This document shows, piece by piece, positions 56,571 through 64,000 of a stretch of 64,000 nucleotides of DNA. This DNA is from [Bacillus] selenitireducens MLS10 (GTDB lineage Bacteria > Bacillota > Bacilli > Bacillales > Salisediminibacteriaceae), in NCBI RefSeq assembly GCF_000093085.1, contig NC_014219.1, positions 1,364,001-1,428,000 of the forward strand, given 5' to 3'. Below the pieces are notes generated by a model. It was not told the DNA's origin. It did no database searches and saw only the letters and a program-made list of their open reading frames with translations. A program made the translations under genes and the position numbers. Each line of letters starts with the position of its first letter. Position 1 is the first letter of the stretch.

Positions 56571-58988
56571 ATGGCATTCGATCATCAGGAAATCGAGAAA
56601 AAATGGCAACACGTATGGGAATCGGAAAAGACGTTTAAGACGACAGAGGATACGGACAAAGAGAAATTCTACGCGCTTGATATGTTCCCTTATCCGTCAG
56701 GAGCGGGACTTCACGTCGGGCATCCGGAAGGATATACGGCAACAGACATCCTCTCACGAATGAAGCGGATGCAGGGCTATAATGTTCTTCATCCTATGGG
56801 CTGGGATGCTTTTGGTCTCCCTGCGGAGCAGTATGCGCTCGATACAGGGAAGCACCCGCGTGAATTCACGGAGAAAAATATCGAGACGTTCCGTCGTCAG
56901 ATCAAATCACTCGGCTTTTCCTACGACTGGGACCGTGAGATCAATACAACCGATGAGAAGTATTACAAATGGACGCAGTGGATTTTTATCCAACTCTATA
57001 ACAAAGGCCTTGCCTATATGGATGAAGTGGCCGTCAACTGGTGCCCCGCCCTTGGAACGGTTCTTGCCAACGAAGAGGTGATTGAAGGGAAGAGTGAGCG
57101 TGGCGGTCACCCGGTGGAGAAGCGTCCAATGAAGCAGTGGATGCTGAAGATTACGGAATACGGAGACCGTCTCCTTGAAGATCTGGAAGACCTGGACTGG
57201 CCGGAGAGCATCAAGGATATGCAACGCAACTGGATCGGCCGTTCGGAAGGAGCGGATGTCACTTTTACGTTTGAGAAGACCGGTGAAGAAGTCACCGTAT
57301 TCACGACACGTCCGGATACGCTCTACGGAGCAACCTATCTCGTGCTGGCGCCTGAGCATAAAGCGGTTCAGTCAGTCACGACCCCTGAGCAAAAGGAAGA
57401 GGTTGAGGCGTATATCAAAAAAGTGACGCACAAGTCCGATCTCGAACGGACGGAGCTTTCAAAAGAAAAGACGGGTGTATTCACAGGGGGCTATGCGATT
57501 CACCCGGTTTCCGGTGAACAGGTACCGGTCTGGATCGCCGACTACGTGCTGATCAGCTACGGATCCGGCGCAATCATGGCGGTTCCTGCACACGATGAGC
57601 GTGACTATGAATTTGCGAAAACCTTTGACCTGCCGATCCGGGAAGTCGTGGAAGGCGGAGATGTATCGAAGGAAGCCTATGCAGGTGACGGTGCACACAT
57701 TAATTCCGATTTCCTGAACGGTCTCGATAACAGTGAAGCCATTGCGAAGATGATCGACTGGCTTGAACAAGAAGGTAAAGGCGAGCGCAAAGTCACATAC
57801 AGACTCCGTGACTGGCTCTTCAGCCGCCAGCGGTACTGGGGTGAGCCGATTCCGATGATTCACTGGGAAGACGGAAGCCTTGAACCGGTTCCGGAGGACG
57901 AGCTTCCTCTGACGCTGCCGGATATGGATGAATTCAAACCGTCAGGAACCGGGGAATCACCGCTTGCAAATAATGAAGAGTGGCTTCATGTCACCGATCC
58001 GTCAACCGGACGCAAAGGCCGCCGTGAAACGAATACGATGCCGCAGTGGGCAGGCAGCTGCTGGTACTACCTCCGCTACATCGATCCGGATAATGATCAG
58101 GCGCTTGCCGATCCGTCCAAACTGCGGGAGTGGCTGCCGGTCGATATTTACATCGGCGGTGCGGAGCATGCGGTCCTTCACCTGCTGTATGCGCGGTTCT
58201 GGCATAAGGTCCTCTATGATCTCGGTGTGGTGCCGACGAAAGAGCCGTTCCAGAAACTGTACAACCAGGGCATGATCCTTGGTGAGAACAATGAAAAGAT
58301 GAGTAAATCAAAGGGCAATGTCGTCAATCCGGATGATATTCTCCAATCCCACGGAGCCGATACGCTCCGTCTGTATGAGATGTTCATGGGCCCACTCGAT
58401 GCAGCGATCGCCTGGAGTGACAACGGTCTCGATGGTGCACGTCGATTTCTGGACCGGGTATGGCGCCTGTTTGTGAAAGATGACGGGGCGCTCAGTCCTC
58501 AAATTCAGGATGCCCAAGGATCGGAGACGATGACGAAGGTGTATCATCAGACGGTGAAGAAGGTGACAGAAGACTTCAAGGAACTGCGCTTTAATACAGG
58601 GATCTCCCAGCTGATGGTATTCGTCAATGAAGCATATAAGCAGGAGATGCTCTCAAAGAGTCATCTCGAAGGCTTTTTGAAGCTTCTGTCCCCGGTTGCT
58701 CCGCATATTGCAGAGGAGCTGTGGAGCCGTCTCGGGCACGGAGAGACGATTTCCTACTCCACATGGCCGGTGTATGATGAAGCGATGCTTGAGGACGACA
58801 CGGTGCTCGTTGTCGTTCAGATCAACGGCAAGCTGAAGTCGAAGCTTGATCTCCCAAAGGGAACGTCGAAAGAAGACATGGAAGCTGCGGCACTGGCCGA
58901 TGATAAAATTAAACAGGCCATCGACGGAAAAACGGTGCGAAAAGTCATCGCGGTTCCGGACAAGCTCGTCAATATTGTAGCCAATTGA
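56571..58988 (+). CDS. leuS: Leucyl-tRNA synthetase
   Basis: 805 aa, normal for the bacterial enzyme. Class I HIGH-type motif in '[16 protein letters not shown]' (about residues 44-59), CP1 editing domain (about 225-415), '[14 protein letters not shown]' (about 576-589) and the C-terminal anticodon and tail domains. AGGAGG eight bases before the ATG. Preceded by an attenuator-like leader and followed by a terminator. Confidence 0.98.
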   Translation: MAFDHQEIEKKWQHVWESEKTFKTTEDTDKEKFYALDMFPYPSGAGLHVGHPEGYTATDILSRMKRMQGYNVLHPMGWDAFGLPAEQYALDTGKHPREFTEKNIETFRRQIKSLGFSYDWDREINTTDEKYYKWTQWIFIQLYNKGLAYMDEVAVNWCPALGTVLANEEVIEGKSERGGHPVEKRPMKQWMLKITEYGDRLLEDLEDLDWPESIKDMQRNWIGRSEGADVTFTFEKTGEEVTVFTTRPDTLYGATYLVLAPEHKAVQSVTTPEQKEEVEAYIKKVTHKSDLERTELSKEKTGVFTGGYAIHPVSGEQVPVWIADYVLISYGSGAIMAVPAHDERDYEFAKTFDLPIREVVEGGDVSKEAYAGDGAHINSDFLNGLDNSEAIAKMIDWLEQEGKGERKVTYRLRDWLFSRQRYWGEPIPMIHWEDGSLEPVPEDELPLTLPDMDEFKPSGTGESPLANNEEWLHVTDPSTGRKGRRETNTMPQWAGSCWYYLRYIDPDNDQALADPSKLREWLPVDIYIGGAEHAVLHLLYARFWHKVLYDLGVVPTKEPFQKLYNQGMILGENNEKMSKSKGNVVNPDDILQSHGADTLRLYEMFMGPLDAAIAWSDNGLDGARRFLDRVWRLFVKDDGALSPQIQDAQGSETMTKVYHQTVKKVTEDFKELRFNTGISQLMVFVNEAYKQEMLSKSHLEGFLKLLSPVAPHIAEELWSRLGHGETISYSTWPVYDEAMLEDDTVLVVVQINGKLKSKLDLPKGTSKEDMEAAALADDKIKQAIDGKTVRKVIAVPDKLVNIVAN

Positions 58989-58993
58989 TCATA

Positions 58994-59032
58994 ACAAATC
59001 CCCGGTGCGCTTTTGCATCGGGGATTTGTTTT
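58994..59032. terminator. leuS terminator
   Basis: ACAAATCCCCGGTGC and GCATCGGGGATTTGT form a long near-perfect stem before TTTTC; also reached by the converging gene. Confidence 0.88.
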
Positions 59033-59043
59033 CTGAAGCGAGA

Positions 59044-60324
59044 TCAGACATACCAGAGACGCTGTGCTGCGGCCTGTCCTGCAGAATAACCGGTGGAGAA
59101 GGCGACGGTGATGTTGTAACCGCCCGTGTAGCCATGGAGATCAAGGATCTCTCCGGCAAAAAAGAGTCCGTCCGTGATCTTTGAGGCCATCTCCTTTGGG
59201 ACAATTTCTTTTAAATCGACCCCGCCCCCGGTGACGAAGGCTTCTTCAATGGAGAGGGTGCCTGATGCGAGGAAGGGGAAGGCTTTTAAGAGCATAATCC
59301 ACTGTCTGAAGTGTTCATTCTTTTGTACAGCAAATGATTCATCGGCTTTTACGCCGGCCTTTTTCAGACTCTCGAGGAGCAGGCGTTCAGGCACGAAGCC
59401 GGAGAGGGCGTTTTTGACGGCCTTTTTCGGTTCGTTTTCAAGCCGGCTGATGACTGTTTCGTAGAGGTCTTCTTCGTTTTGATCGGGAAAACAGTCGATC
59501 TGAACCGGAATTTGCTTGACGCCTGTCTCAAATCTCGCTTTCACCACATACTGACTGCAACGAAGAGCGACAGGGCCGGAGAAGCCGAAATGGGTAAAAA
59601 TCATATCCCCTCTGTGGGTTTTGATTGTCTGACCTGTTTTCGGATGGATCACGCTCAGGCTGATATCCCGAAGCGAGAGGCCCTGAAGTTTTCGCGACGA
59701 GATCAGCGGATCGTGAATCTTGATCGGGACTTCAGTAGGAAAGAGTCGTGTGATCGTATGGCCGGCTTTTTTGGCCCATGCATAGCCGTCTCCCGTAGAG
59801 CCGGTATGCGGGACGGATTTCCCGCCGCAGGCAATGATCAGGGTTTTCGTGGGAAGTTCAGTGCCATTCTTCAAACGGACACCTGTGACCGCACTGCTGT
59901 CCGGACTCAGAATGATATCATCGACCTCCTGCCCGGTCCGGAGCTCCACACCGATTTTCTTCAGATGTGCAATGAGGGCCCGGACGACATCGATGGCTTT
60001 ATTGGAGACAGGGAACATTCTCCCGTTGTCCTCTTCTTTCAAGGGGATCCGGAGTTCTTCTTCGAAAAGCCGGATGATATCTTCGTTATTAAAGTTGGCG
60101 AACGGACTATGCATGAACTTGCCGTTACCGGGTATATGACGGATCAGTTCATCGAGGGGGGCGCGGTTTGTGACGTTGCAGCGTCCTCCGCCTGATATGG
60201 CGAGTTTTCGGCCGAGCTTGGTGCCTTTCTCAAGGAGAAGCACCTTTGCGCCGTTACTTGCAGCGGCATAGGCGGCCATGAGCCCTGCGGGGCCGCCGCC
60301 GATGATGGTGACATCGTGTTTCAT
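59044..60324 (-). CDS. ytfP: FAD-dependent oxidoreductase, HI0933/YhiN family (YtfP-like)
   Basis: 426 aa. N-terminal FAD motif 'VTIIGGGPAGLMAAYAAASNG' core GGGPAGLMAA, the family pattern 'LGRKLAISGGGRCNVTN' (about residues 39-55), and C-terminal 'FFAGEILDLHGYTGGYN'. Flavoprotein with unknown substrate. Start at 60324 is chosen for AAGGAGTGC upstream and because it begins at the Rossmann strand; the frame is open further up. Confidence 0.9.
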   Translation of the reverse strand: MKHDVTIIGGGPAGLMAAYAAASNGAKVLLLEKGTKLGRKLAISGGGRCNVTNRAPLDELIRHIPGNGKFMHSPFANFNNEDIIRLFEEELRIPLKEEDNGRMFPVSNKAIDVVRALIAHLKKIGVELRTGQEVDDIILSPDSSAVTGVRLKNGTELPTKTLIIACGGKSVPHTGSTGDGYAWAKKAGHTITRLFPTEVPIKIHDPLISSRKLQGLSLRDISLSVIHPKTGQTIKTHRGDMIFTHFGFSGPVALRCSQYVVKARFETGVKQIPVQIDCFPDQNEEDLYETVISRLENEPKKAVKNALSGFVPERLLLESLKKAGVKADESFAVQKNEHFRQWIMLLKAFPFLASGTLSIEEAFVTGGGVDLKEIVPKEMASKITDGLFFAGEILDLHGYTGGYNITVAFSTGYSAGQAAAQRLWYV

Positions 60325-60621
60325 TTGATTAGCACTCCTTTGTCCGTGATTGGTGGACACGAACATTATTCTGATCTTTTTATTGTAGCAGAGAAGTTCC
60401 CGAAAAATCATGGCAGTTGGTCTTTCTTCTTTCGGAAATTATCAGAAAATATCAGGATTATTTGGGATATGGGCTGATTTGGAACGAAATATGGCGTTCA
60501 GGTGAACTCAGCCCTCAAATCATCTCTCTTTTTTGAGCAAACGCTGTTTTATTCTCGTATATTCTGTGTTACACTGTGCGTAGAAACGAAAAAAAGAAAT
60601 TCGCGAAAGGAGGAGATGCAC

Positions 60622-61314
60622 ATGTTTCAGGTTTTACGAAGTAAACTCGAAGCAAAACGTGCGGTATGGTCGCAAGAAACGCAGCAGCGAATTGCGGAAT
60701 ACGCTGAATTGGAAAAACAGTCAGCTCTTTTGGAAATGGAAAGAAAGGAAAGTGTTCAATCGTTATTGAATACTGAAATTGGGAAGTATTTAAGGACGGA
60801 GCATCCGACGTTTCTATTGAAGCCGGACGTATACCGGGCACTTTTGAATATGTTGCATACTCGCTCCGAAGGAACGTTCAACGTCAGTCTGACCATGACA
60901 AAGGACATGAGACGCGCCTACGCGTATTATCATAATGAACTGAAATATTTTATCGATGTGATCGAACGAAAGGGCTTCAGACTGGATGGCCAGGAAGAAT
61001 TGTTCCTGAACTCATTTTTGACGAAGCTGCGTGAGAATAACTACCGATATAACCTTGAGCAGTATGGCGACTTCATTCCTGAGCATACCTCACTGATTCA
61101 GGCATTCGATGCGTATCTCGAAGTCATGGATACCCACGAATACCTCGACAGCGGAAAGCTCGACTTTTTCGCTACGTATCTCAATCATAAAGACATTGCC
61201 GACTTCACGTGGACGAAGTCCAAACTGAAGCGGAAGCTGAAGCAGTACCTCAAATCGCACAAGCATGAGTTTAAGATGAAGAAGATTGAACGTAAGCTGC
61301 AAGACATCAGCTGA
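60622..61314 (+). CDS. Hypothetical helical protein, 230 aa
   Basis: Strong site AAAGGAGG (60606-60613) before ATG 60622. The product is hydrophilic, without signal or membrane segments, predicted almost entirely helical, with a coiled-coil-like N-terminus (about 5-50) and a very basic C-terminus ('KSKLKRKLKQYLKSHKHEF', about 200-218). The tail could bind nucleic acid; family not recognised. Monocistronic with own terminator. Confidence 0.85.
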   Translation: MFQVLRSKLEAKRAVWSQETQQRIAEYAELEKQSALLEMERKESVQSLLNTEIGKYLRTEHPTFLLKPDVYRALLNMLHTRSEGTFNVSLTMTKDMRRAYAYYHNELKYFIDVIERKGFRLDGQEELFLNSFLTKLRENNYRYNLEQYGDFIPEHTSLIQAFDAYLEVMDTHEYLDSGKLDFFATYLNHKDIADFTWTKSKLKRKLKQYLKSHKHEFKMKKIERKLQDIS

Positions 61315-61329
61315 TGAGCGAAACAGCCC

Positions 61330-61360
61330 AACCACCCTTTACTGAGGGTGGTTTTCTTTT
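61330..61360 (+). terminator. Terminator
   Basis: AACCACCCTT and AGGGTGGTT stem with TTTTCTTTT tail. Confidence 0.85.
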
Positions 61361-61398
61361 CGCCGGATGTGTAAAATGTGCATGAGAGGTGAGGTGAG

Positions 61399-62211
61399 AT
61401 GATGAAGAATAACCGAACACGTCTGTTTATCGGAGCAGGTCGAATGAGTGAAGCGATCCTCTCCGGACTGATCACATCCGGAGCGGAACCGGCTTCGATC
61501 GTGGTCTCAAACAGGCGCGACAAAGAAAAACGCCATGCGCTTGAAGAACGCTATGGGATCCGTTCAACGGAAGATGCAGTGATGGCGGCAAAACAGGCCG
61601 ATACGATCGTCCTCTGTTCACCGCCGGATCAGGTGAGCGACGTTCTTGCAAAGCTCTCACCGGTGCTCCGGAGGCAGCTGGTCATTTCCGTCGCAGCGGG
61701 TATTGACGTGACCTATATGAAAAAACGGCTGCCGGACAAAACACCCGCTGCCTGGATCATGCCGAACACGGGAGCGATGATCGCGTCGTCCATCTCGCCA
61801 TACACCTTGTCAGAGGACATGGGGGACGATGAACGTGCGGAAGTGGAGCGGATCGTCAACAGCATCGGTGACGGCTACCGGACAACCGAGGAACAGGTAC
61901 ATGCGCTGACAGCAATCACAGGAAGTGCACCGGCTTTTTTCTACCTGTACTATGAGGCGATGGTAAAATGTGCATCCGAAGCGGGTGTGAGTAACGAAGA
62001 TGCGGCTTTTCTCGTCAGAAACATGATGCAGGGCTCGTTGGCCATGCTCAGTGAAGGATATGATGCCGAGGCATTAATCGATCAGGTGGCGTCTCCCGGC
62101 GGTTCAACCAGGGAAGGACTGAATGTCCTTGAAGATCATGACCTTCTGGGACTCATAAAACAGGCTGTAAAAGCAGCCAACGATCACGCGAGAGCGAACG
62201 CACGAAGCTGA
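61399..62211 (+). CDS. proC: Pyrroline-5-carboxylate reductase
   Basis: 270 aa. N-terminal Rossmann 'LFIGAGRMSEAILSGL' (about residues 9-24), 'LVISVAAGI', 'MPNTGAMI' and the C-terminal dimer/active-site signature 'ALTAITGSAPAFFYLYYEAM' with 'VASPGGSTREGL'. Reduces P5C to proline with NAD(P)H. Bacilli have several paralogues (proG, proH, proI, comER); which one this is cannot be fixed. GAGGTGAG precedes the start. Confidence 0.9.
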   Translation: MMKNNRTRLFIGAGRMSEAILSGLITSGAEPASIVVSNRRDKEKRHALEERYGIRSTEDAVMAAKQADTIVLCSPPDQVSDVLAKLSPVLRRQLVISVAAGIDVTYMKKRLPDKTPAAWIMPNTGAMIASSISPYTLSEDMGDDERAEVERIVNSIGDGYRTTEEQVHALTAITGSAPAFFYLYYEAMVKCASEAGVSNEDAAFLVRNMMQGSLAMLSEGYDAEALIDQVASPGGSTREGLNVLEDHDLLGLIKQAVKAANDHARANARS

Positions 62212-62268
62212 CAGTTCTGAATGATAACAACAGACCGATCAGCCTGCTTGATTTTAAGGATTGAAAGG

Positions 62269-62694
62269 ATGAGTGTACCTATGCTGATATGGAAAGAAGT
62301 CGTCACGTCAAAACGCGATGAGATGATTGACATCACGCAAACGGTTCAGGAAGCCGTGGATCATGCCGGATTCAAAAGTGGTCGTGTGGATGTGTTTTGC
62401 ATGCATACGACAGCCGGTCTGACGATCAATGAAAATGCGGATCCGGATGTAAAGCGGGATATGCTGCGACGTTTCGATGAAGTATACCCGTGGGAGATGG
62501 CCGCTGACCGTCATATGGAGGGGAATACGGCTGCGCATATGAAGGCATCAACCGTCGGCTCTTCGGAGATGGTGCTGGTTGATGACGGCAGATTGATTCT
62601 CGGCACCTGGCAAGGGATCTACTTCTGTGAATTTGATGGCCCGCGCAGGCGCAAAGTGGCGATTCATCTGGCTATGGACGGCTCTTCGTCATAG
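62269..62694 (+). CDS. YjbQ/UPF0047 family protein
   Basis: 141 aa. 'HTTAGLTINENADPDV' (about residues 46-61), 'GNTAAHMKASTVGSSEMV' and 'GTWQGIYFCEFDGPR' are the UPF0047 signature, with conserved His residues that bind metal. Family members complement thiamine-phosphate synthase weakly; the native role is not known. AAGGA before ATG 62269; ATG 62281 is an alternative. Follows proC closely, possibly cotranscribed. Confidence 0.88.
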   Translation: MSVPMLIWKEVVTSKRDEMIDITQTVQEAVDHAGFKSGRVDVFCMHTTAGLTINENADPDVKRDMLRRFDEVYPWEMAADRHMEGNTAAHMKASTVGSSEMVLVDDGRLILGTWQGIYFCEFDGPRRRKVAIHLAMDGSSS

Positions 62695-62763
62695 TGGAAA
62701 TGGTTCAGACAGGGAGGACAGGTGAACAATGTCATTGGTCTCTTCCTGTGAGGGGATCCCTTT

Positions 62764-62818
62764 GCTATAATAGAGTGATTCACCCATTCGGCGTGGGAGT
62801 GATGCTGCATGCCGAATG
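62764..62818 (+). promoter_or_regulatory. Extended -10 promoter and leader hairpin of the ftsW-type gene
   Basis: TGCTATAAT (62763-62771) is an extended -10. Just after the expected start, CATTCGGC (62785-62792) and GCCGAATG (62811-62818) form a perfect 8-bp stem with an 18-base loop. Role of the hairpin unknown. Confidence 0.5.
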
Positions 62819-62898
62819 AGGTACATAAACGATGATGTAAGAACAGGAAGAGGACTGCCTTAACCGGAACACGATGCAGGCCAGAAGGGGGAGTAGCT

Positions 62899-64000
62899 GT
62901 GGATTCAGATCAGAAAAAATCGTTACATATCGACTGGTATCTGTTAACAGGCACACTCCTGATGGGGATCTTCGGTCTGGTGATGATTTACAGTGCAAGC
63001 TATGTTCAGGGCTATGAACGCTATGGAAATATGACACACTTTTTTGACCGTCAACTGCAGTTTCTGATGATTTCCACGGTCCTCCTCCTCTTCTTTATGT
63101 TCTTTCCATACAGGCGATTTTCGAAAGTGATGAAGCTGATTGTGTTTGGTTCATTCGTGCTTTTGATCCTCGTTTTGATTCCGGGCGTCGGAGTGGAAGT
63201 CAATCATGCAACGCGCTGGATCGATATCCCGGGGATTGGGCGTCTTCAGCCGTCTGAGTTCGTCAAACTTGCGGCGATTATTTATCTGGCACATGTGTAT
63301 TCGCGGAAGCAATCATACATTAATCAGTTTTGGAAGGGTGTAGCTCCGCCACTGCTTATCGTCGGAGGATTTTTCTTTTTGATTTTGCAACAGCCCGATC
63401 TCGGCACAGCGGTCTCCATTATCGGAGTGGCCGTCATCATCGCCTTCACGTCAGGTGCGCGACTTCTTCATCTTGGCGGACTGGCCGGTGCAGTCGGACT
63501 GATTATCGTGTACTATGCACAGTCTGAAGACTACAGGATGAACCGGATCACCGGATTTATGACACCATTTGAGTTGGAACAGACTCAAGGGTTCCAGGTG
63601 GTCCAGTCATACATTGCGATTGCCCACGGTGGACTCACAGGCACAGGACTCGGCCAGAGTGTACAGAAGCTCTTTTATCTCCCGGAAGCCCACACAGACT
63701 TTATCCTGGCGATTGTCAGTGAAGAGCTCGGTATTTTGGGTATCGCCTTCGTTCTCTCCATGATGCTGATGATTATTTCCCGGGGAATATATGTGGGCAT
63801 CAAATCTCGCGATACGTTTGGCAGTCTGTTGGCATTCGGGATTTCCTTTCAGCTTGCCATTCAGGTGGTGTTTAATGCCGGTGCCGTCAATGGCCTGTTG
63901 CCGATCACCGGTATCCCGTTTCCGTTTCTGTCGTATGGTGGTTCATCACTGATGGTGACATTTGTGATGATGGGGATTTTGATCAACGTATCAAGACGGA
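62899..64000 (+). CDS. ftsW: FtsW/RodA/SpoVE-family peptidoglycan polymerase (partial)
   Basis: The frame is open from GTG 62899 (AAGGGGGAG upstream) to the window end, 367 codons, so the C-terminus is missing. SEDS-family features: 'GLVMIYSASY' in TM1, 'GVEVNHATRWIDIPG', 'LQPSEFVKLAAI', 'QQPDLGTA', 'GLGQSVQKLFYLPEAHTDF', 'FNAGAVNGLLPITGIPFPF', 'LSYGGSS'. Polymerises lipid II glycan strands with a partner class B PBP. The 'LPEAHTDFI' region favours FtsW or SpoVE over RodA; the assignment is not final. Confidence 0.9.
   Translation, partial: MDSDQKKSLHIDWYLLTGTLLMGIFGLVMIYSASYVQGYERYGNMTHFFDRQLQFLMISTVLLLFFMFFPYRRFSKVMKLIVFGSFVLLILVLIPGVGVEVNHATRWIDIPGIGRLQPSEFVKLAAIIYLAHVYSRKQSYINQFWKGVAPPLLIVGGFFFLILQQPDLGTAVSIIGVAVIIAFTSGARLLHLGGLAGAVGLIIVYYAQSEDYRMNRITGFMTPFELEQTQGFQVVQSYIAIAHGGLTGTGLGQSVQKLFYLPEAHTDFILAIVSEELGILGIAFVLSMMLMIISRGIYVGIKSRDTFGSLLAFGISFQLAIQVVFNAGAVNGLLPITGIPFPFLSYGGSSLMVTFVMMGILINVSRR

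Overview
The window is chromosomal DNA of a low-to-mid GC Gram-positive bacterium of the Bacillaceae. The 16S/23S/5S operon, AGGAGG-type ribosome binding sites, S-box riboswitches, lipoprotein signals and two gene blocks in the same order as Bacillus subtilis (alaR-alaT-yugI-yugJ-pgi, and ytkD-ytmA-pckA-metK-ytoA-ytpA-ytpB-ytqB-ytqA-leuS) all point there. A selenocysteine formate dehydrogenase, a respiratory cytochrome b, a persulfide-sensing regulon and acidic surface proteins would fit an anaerobically respiring, possibly haloalkaliphilic relative (for example the Salisediminibacterium / 'Bacillus selenitireducens' group). That placement is inference, not shown.

Layout. 1-7300: a short unknown gene, two tandem rRNA promoters, a complete rRNA operon without spacer tRNAs, and 15 tRNA genes ending in a terminator. 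7398-12346: a Met-rich lipoprotein (minus strand) and a compact fixABCX electron-transfer operon. 12416-17629: alanine metabolism (alaR, alaT), an S1-domain protein, an iron alcohol dehydrogenase and pgi. 17644-25124: a membrane protein, a P2-type cation ATPase, a 52-residue membrane protein, tRNA-Ala(GGC), a lipoprotein whose thioredoxin-fold active site is encoded with an in-frame UGA, an NSS-family symporter and an unknown membrane protein. 25134-28757: a GH65 phosphorylase behind three palindromic operators, then a DsrE-family protein and a CstR-like repressor sharing a palindromic operator. 28773-36617: HAD phosphatase, YitT protein, S-box-controlled homocysteine synthase with an extra C-terminal domain, two unknown secreted or anchored proteins, a chemoreceptor and a universal stress protein.

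36735-47206 is one functional island for formate oxidation: an FNR-like site, fdhD, a Tat-exported selenocysteine formate dehydrogenase alpha subunit, its iron-sulfur subunit and cytochrome b, fdhE, mobA, two moeA genes (the second fused to a periplasmic-binding-protein-like domain) and tatA. Together these build, sulfurate, load, fold and export a molybdenum (or tungsten) enzyme that feeds electrons from formate to the quinone pool. 47415-64000 is housekeeping: Nudix hydrolase, hydrolase, pckA (frameshifted at a seven-C run), S-box-metK, gamma carbonic anhydrase-like protein, ytpA/ytpB, the tRNA-modification pair mnmM/mnmL, leuS, a flavoprotein, an unknown protein, a pyrroline-5-carboxylate reductase, a YjbQ protein and the start of an ftsW-type gene cut by the window edge.

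The most interesting point is that the window holds two independent UGA-selenocysteine genes, each with a SECIS-like hairpin directly after the UGA. One is the classical formate dehydrogenase; the other is an extracytoplasmic peroxiredoxin/thioredoxin-like lipoprotein with a U-P-L-C motif, which a standard gene caller would split or call a pseudogene.
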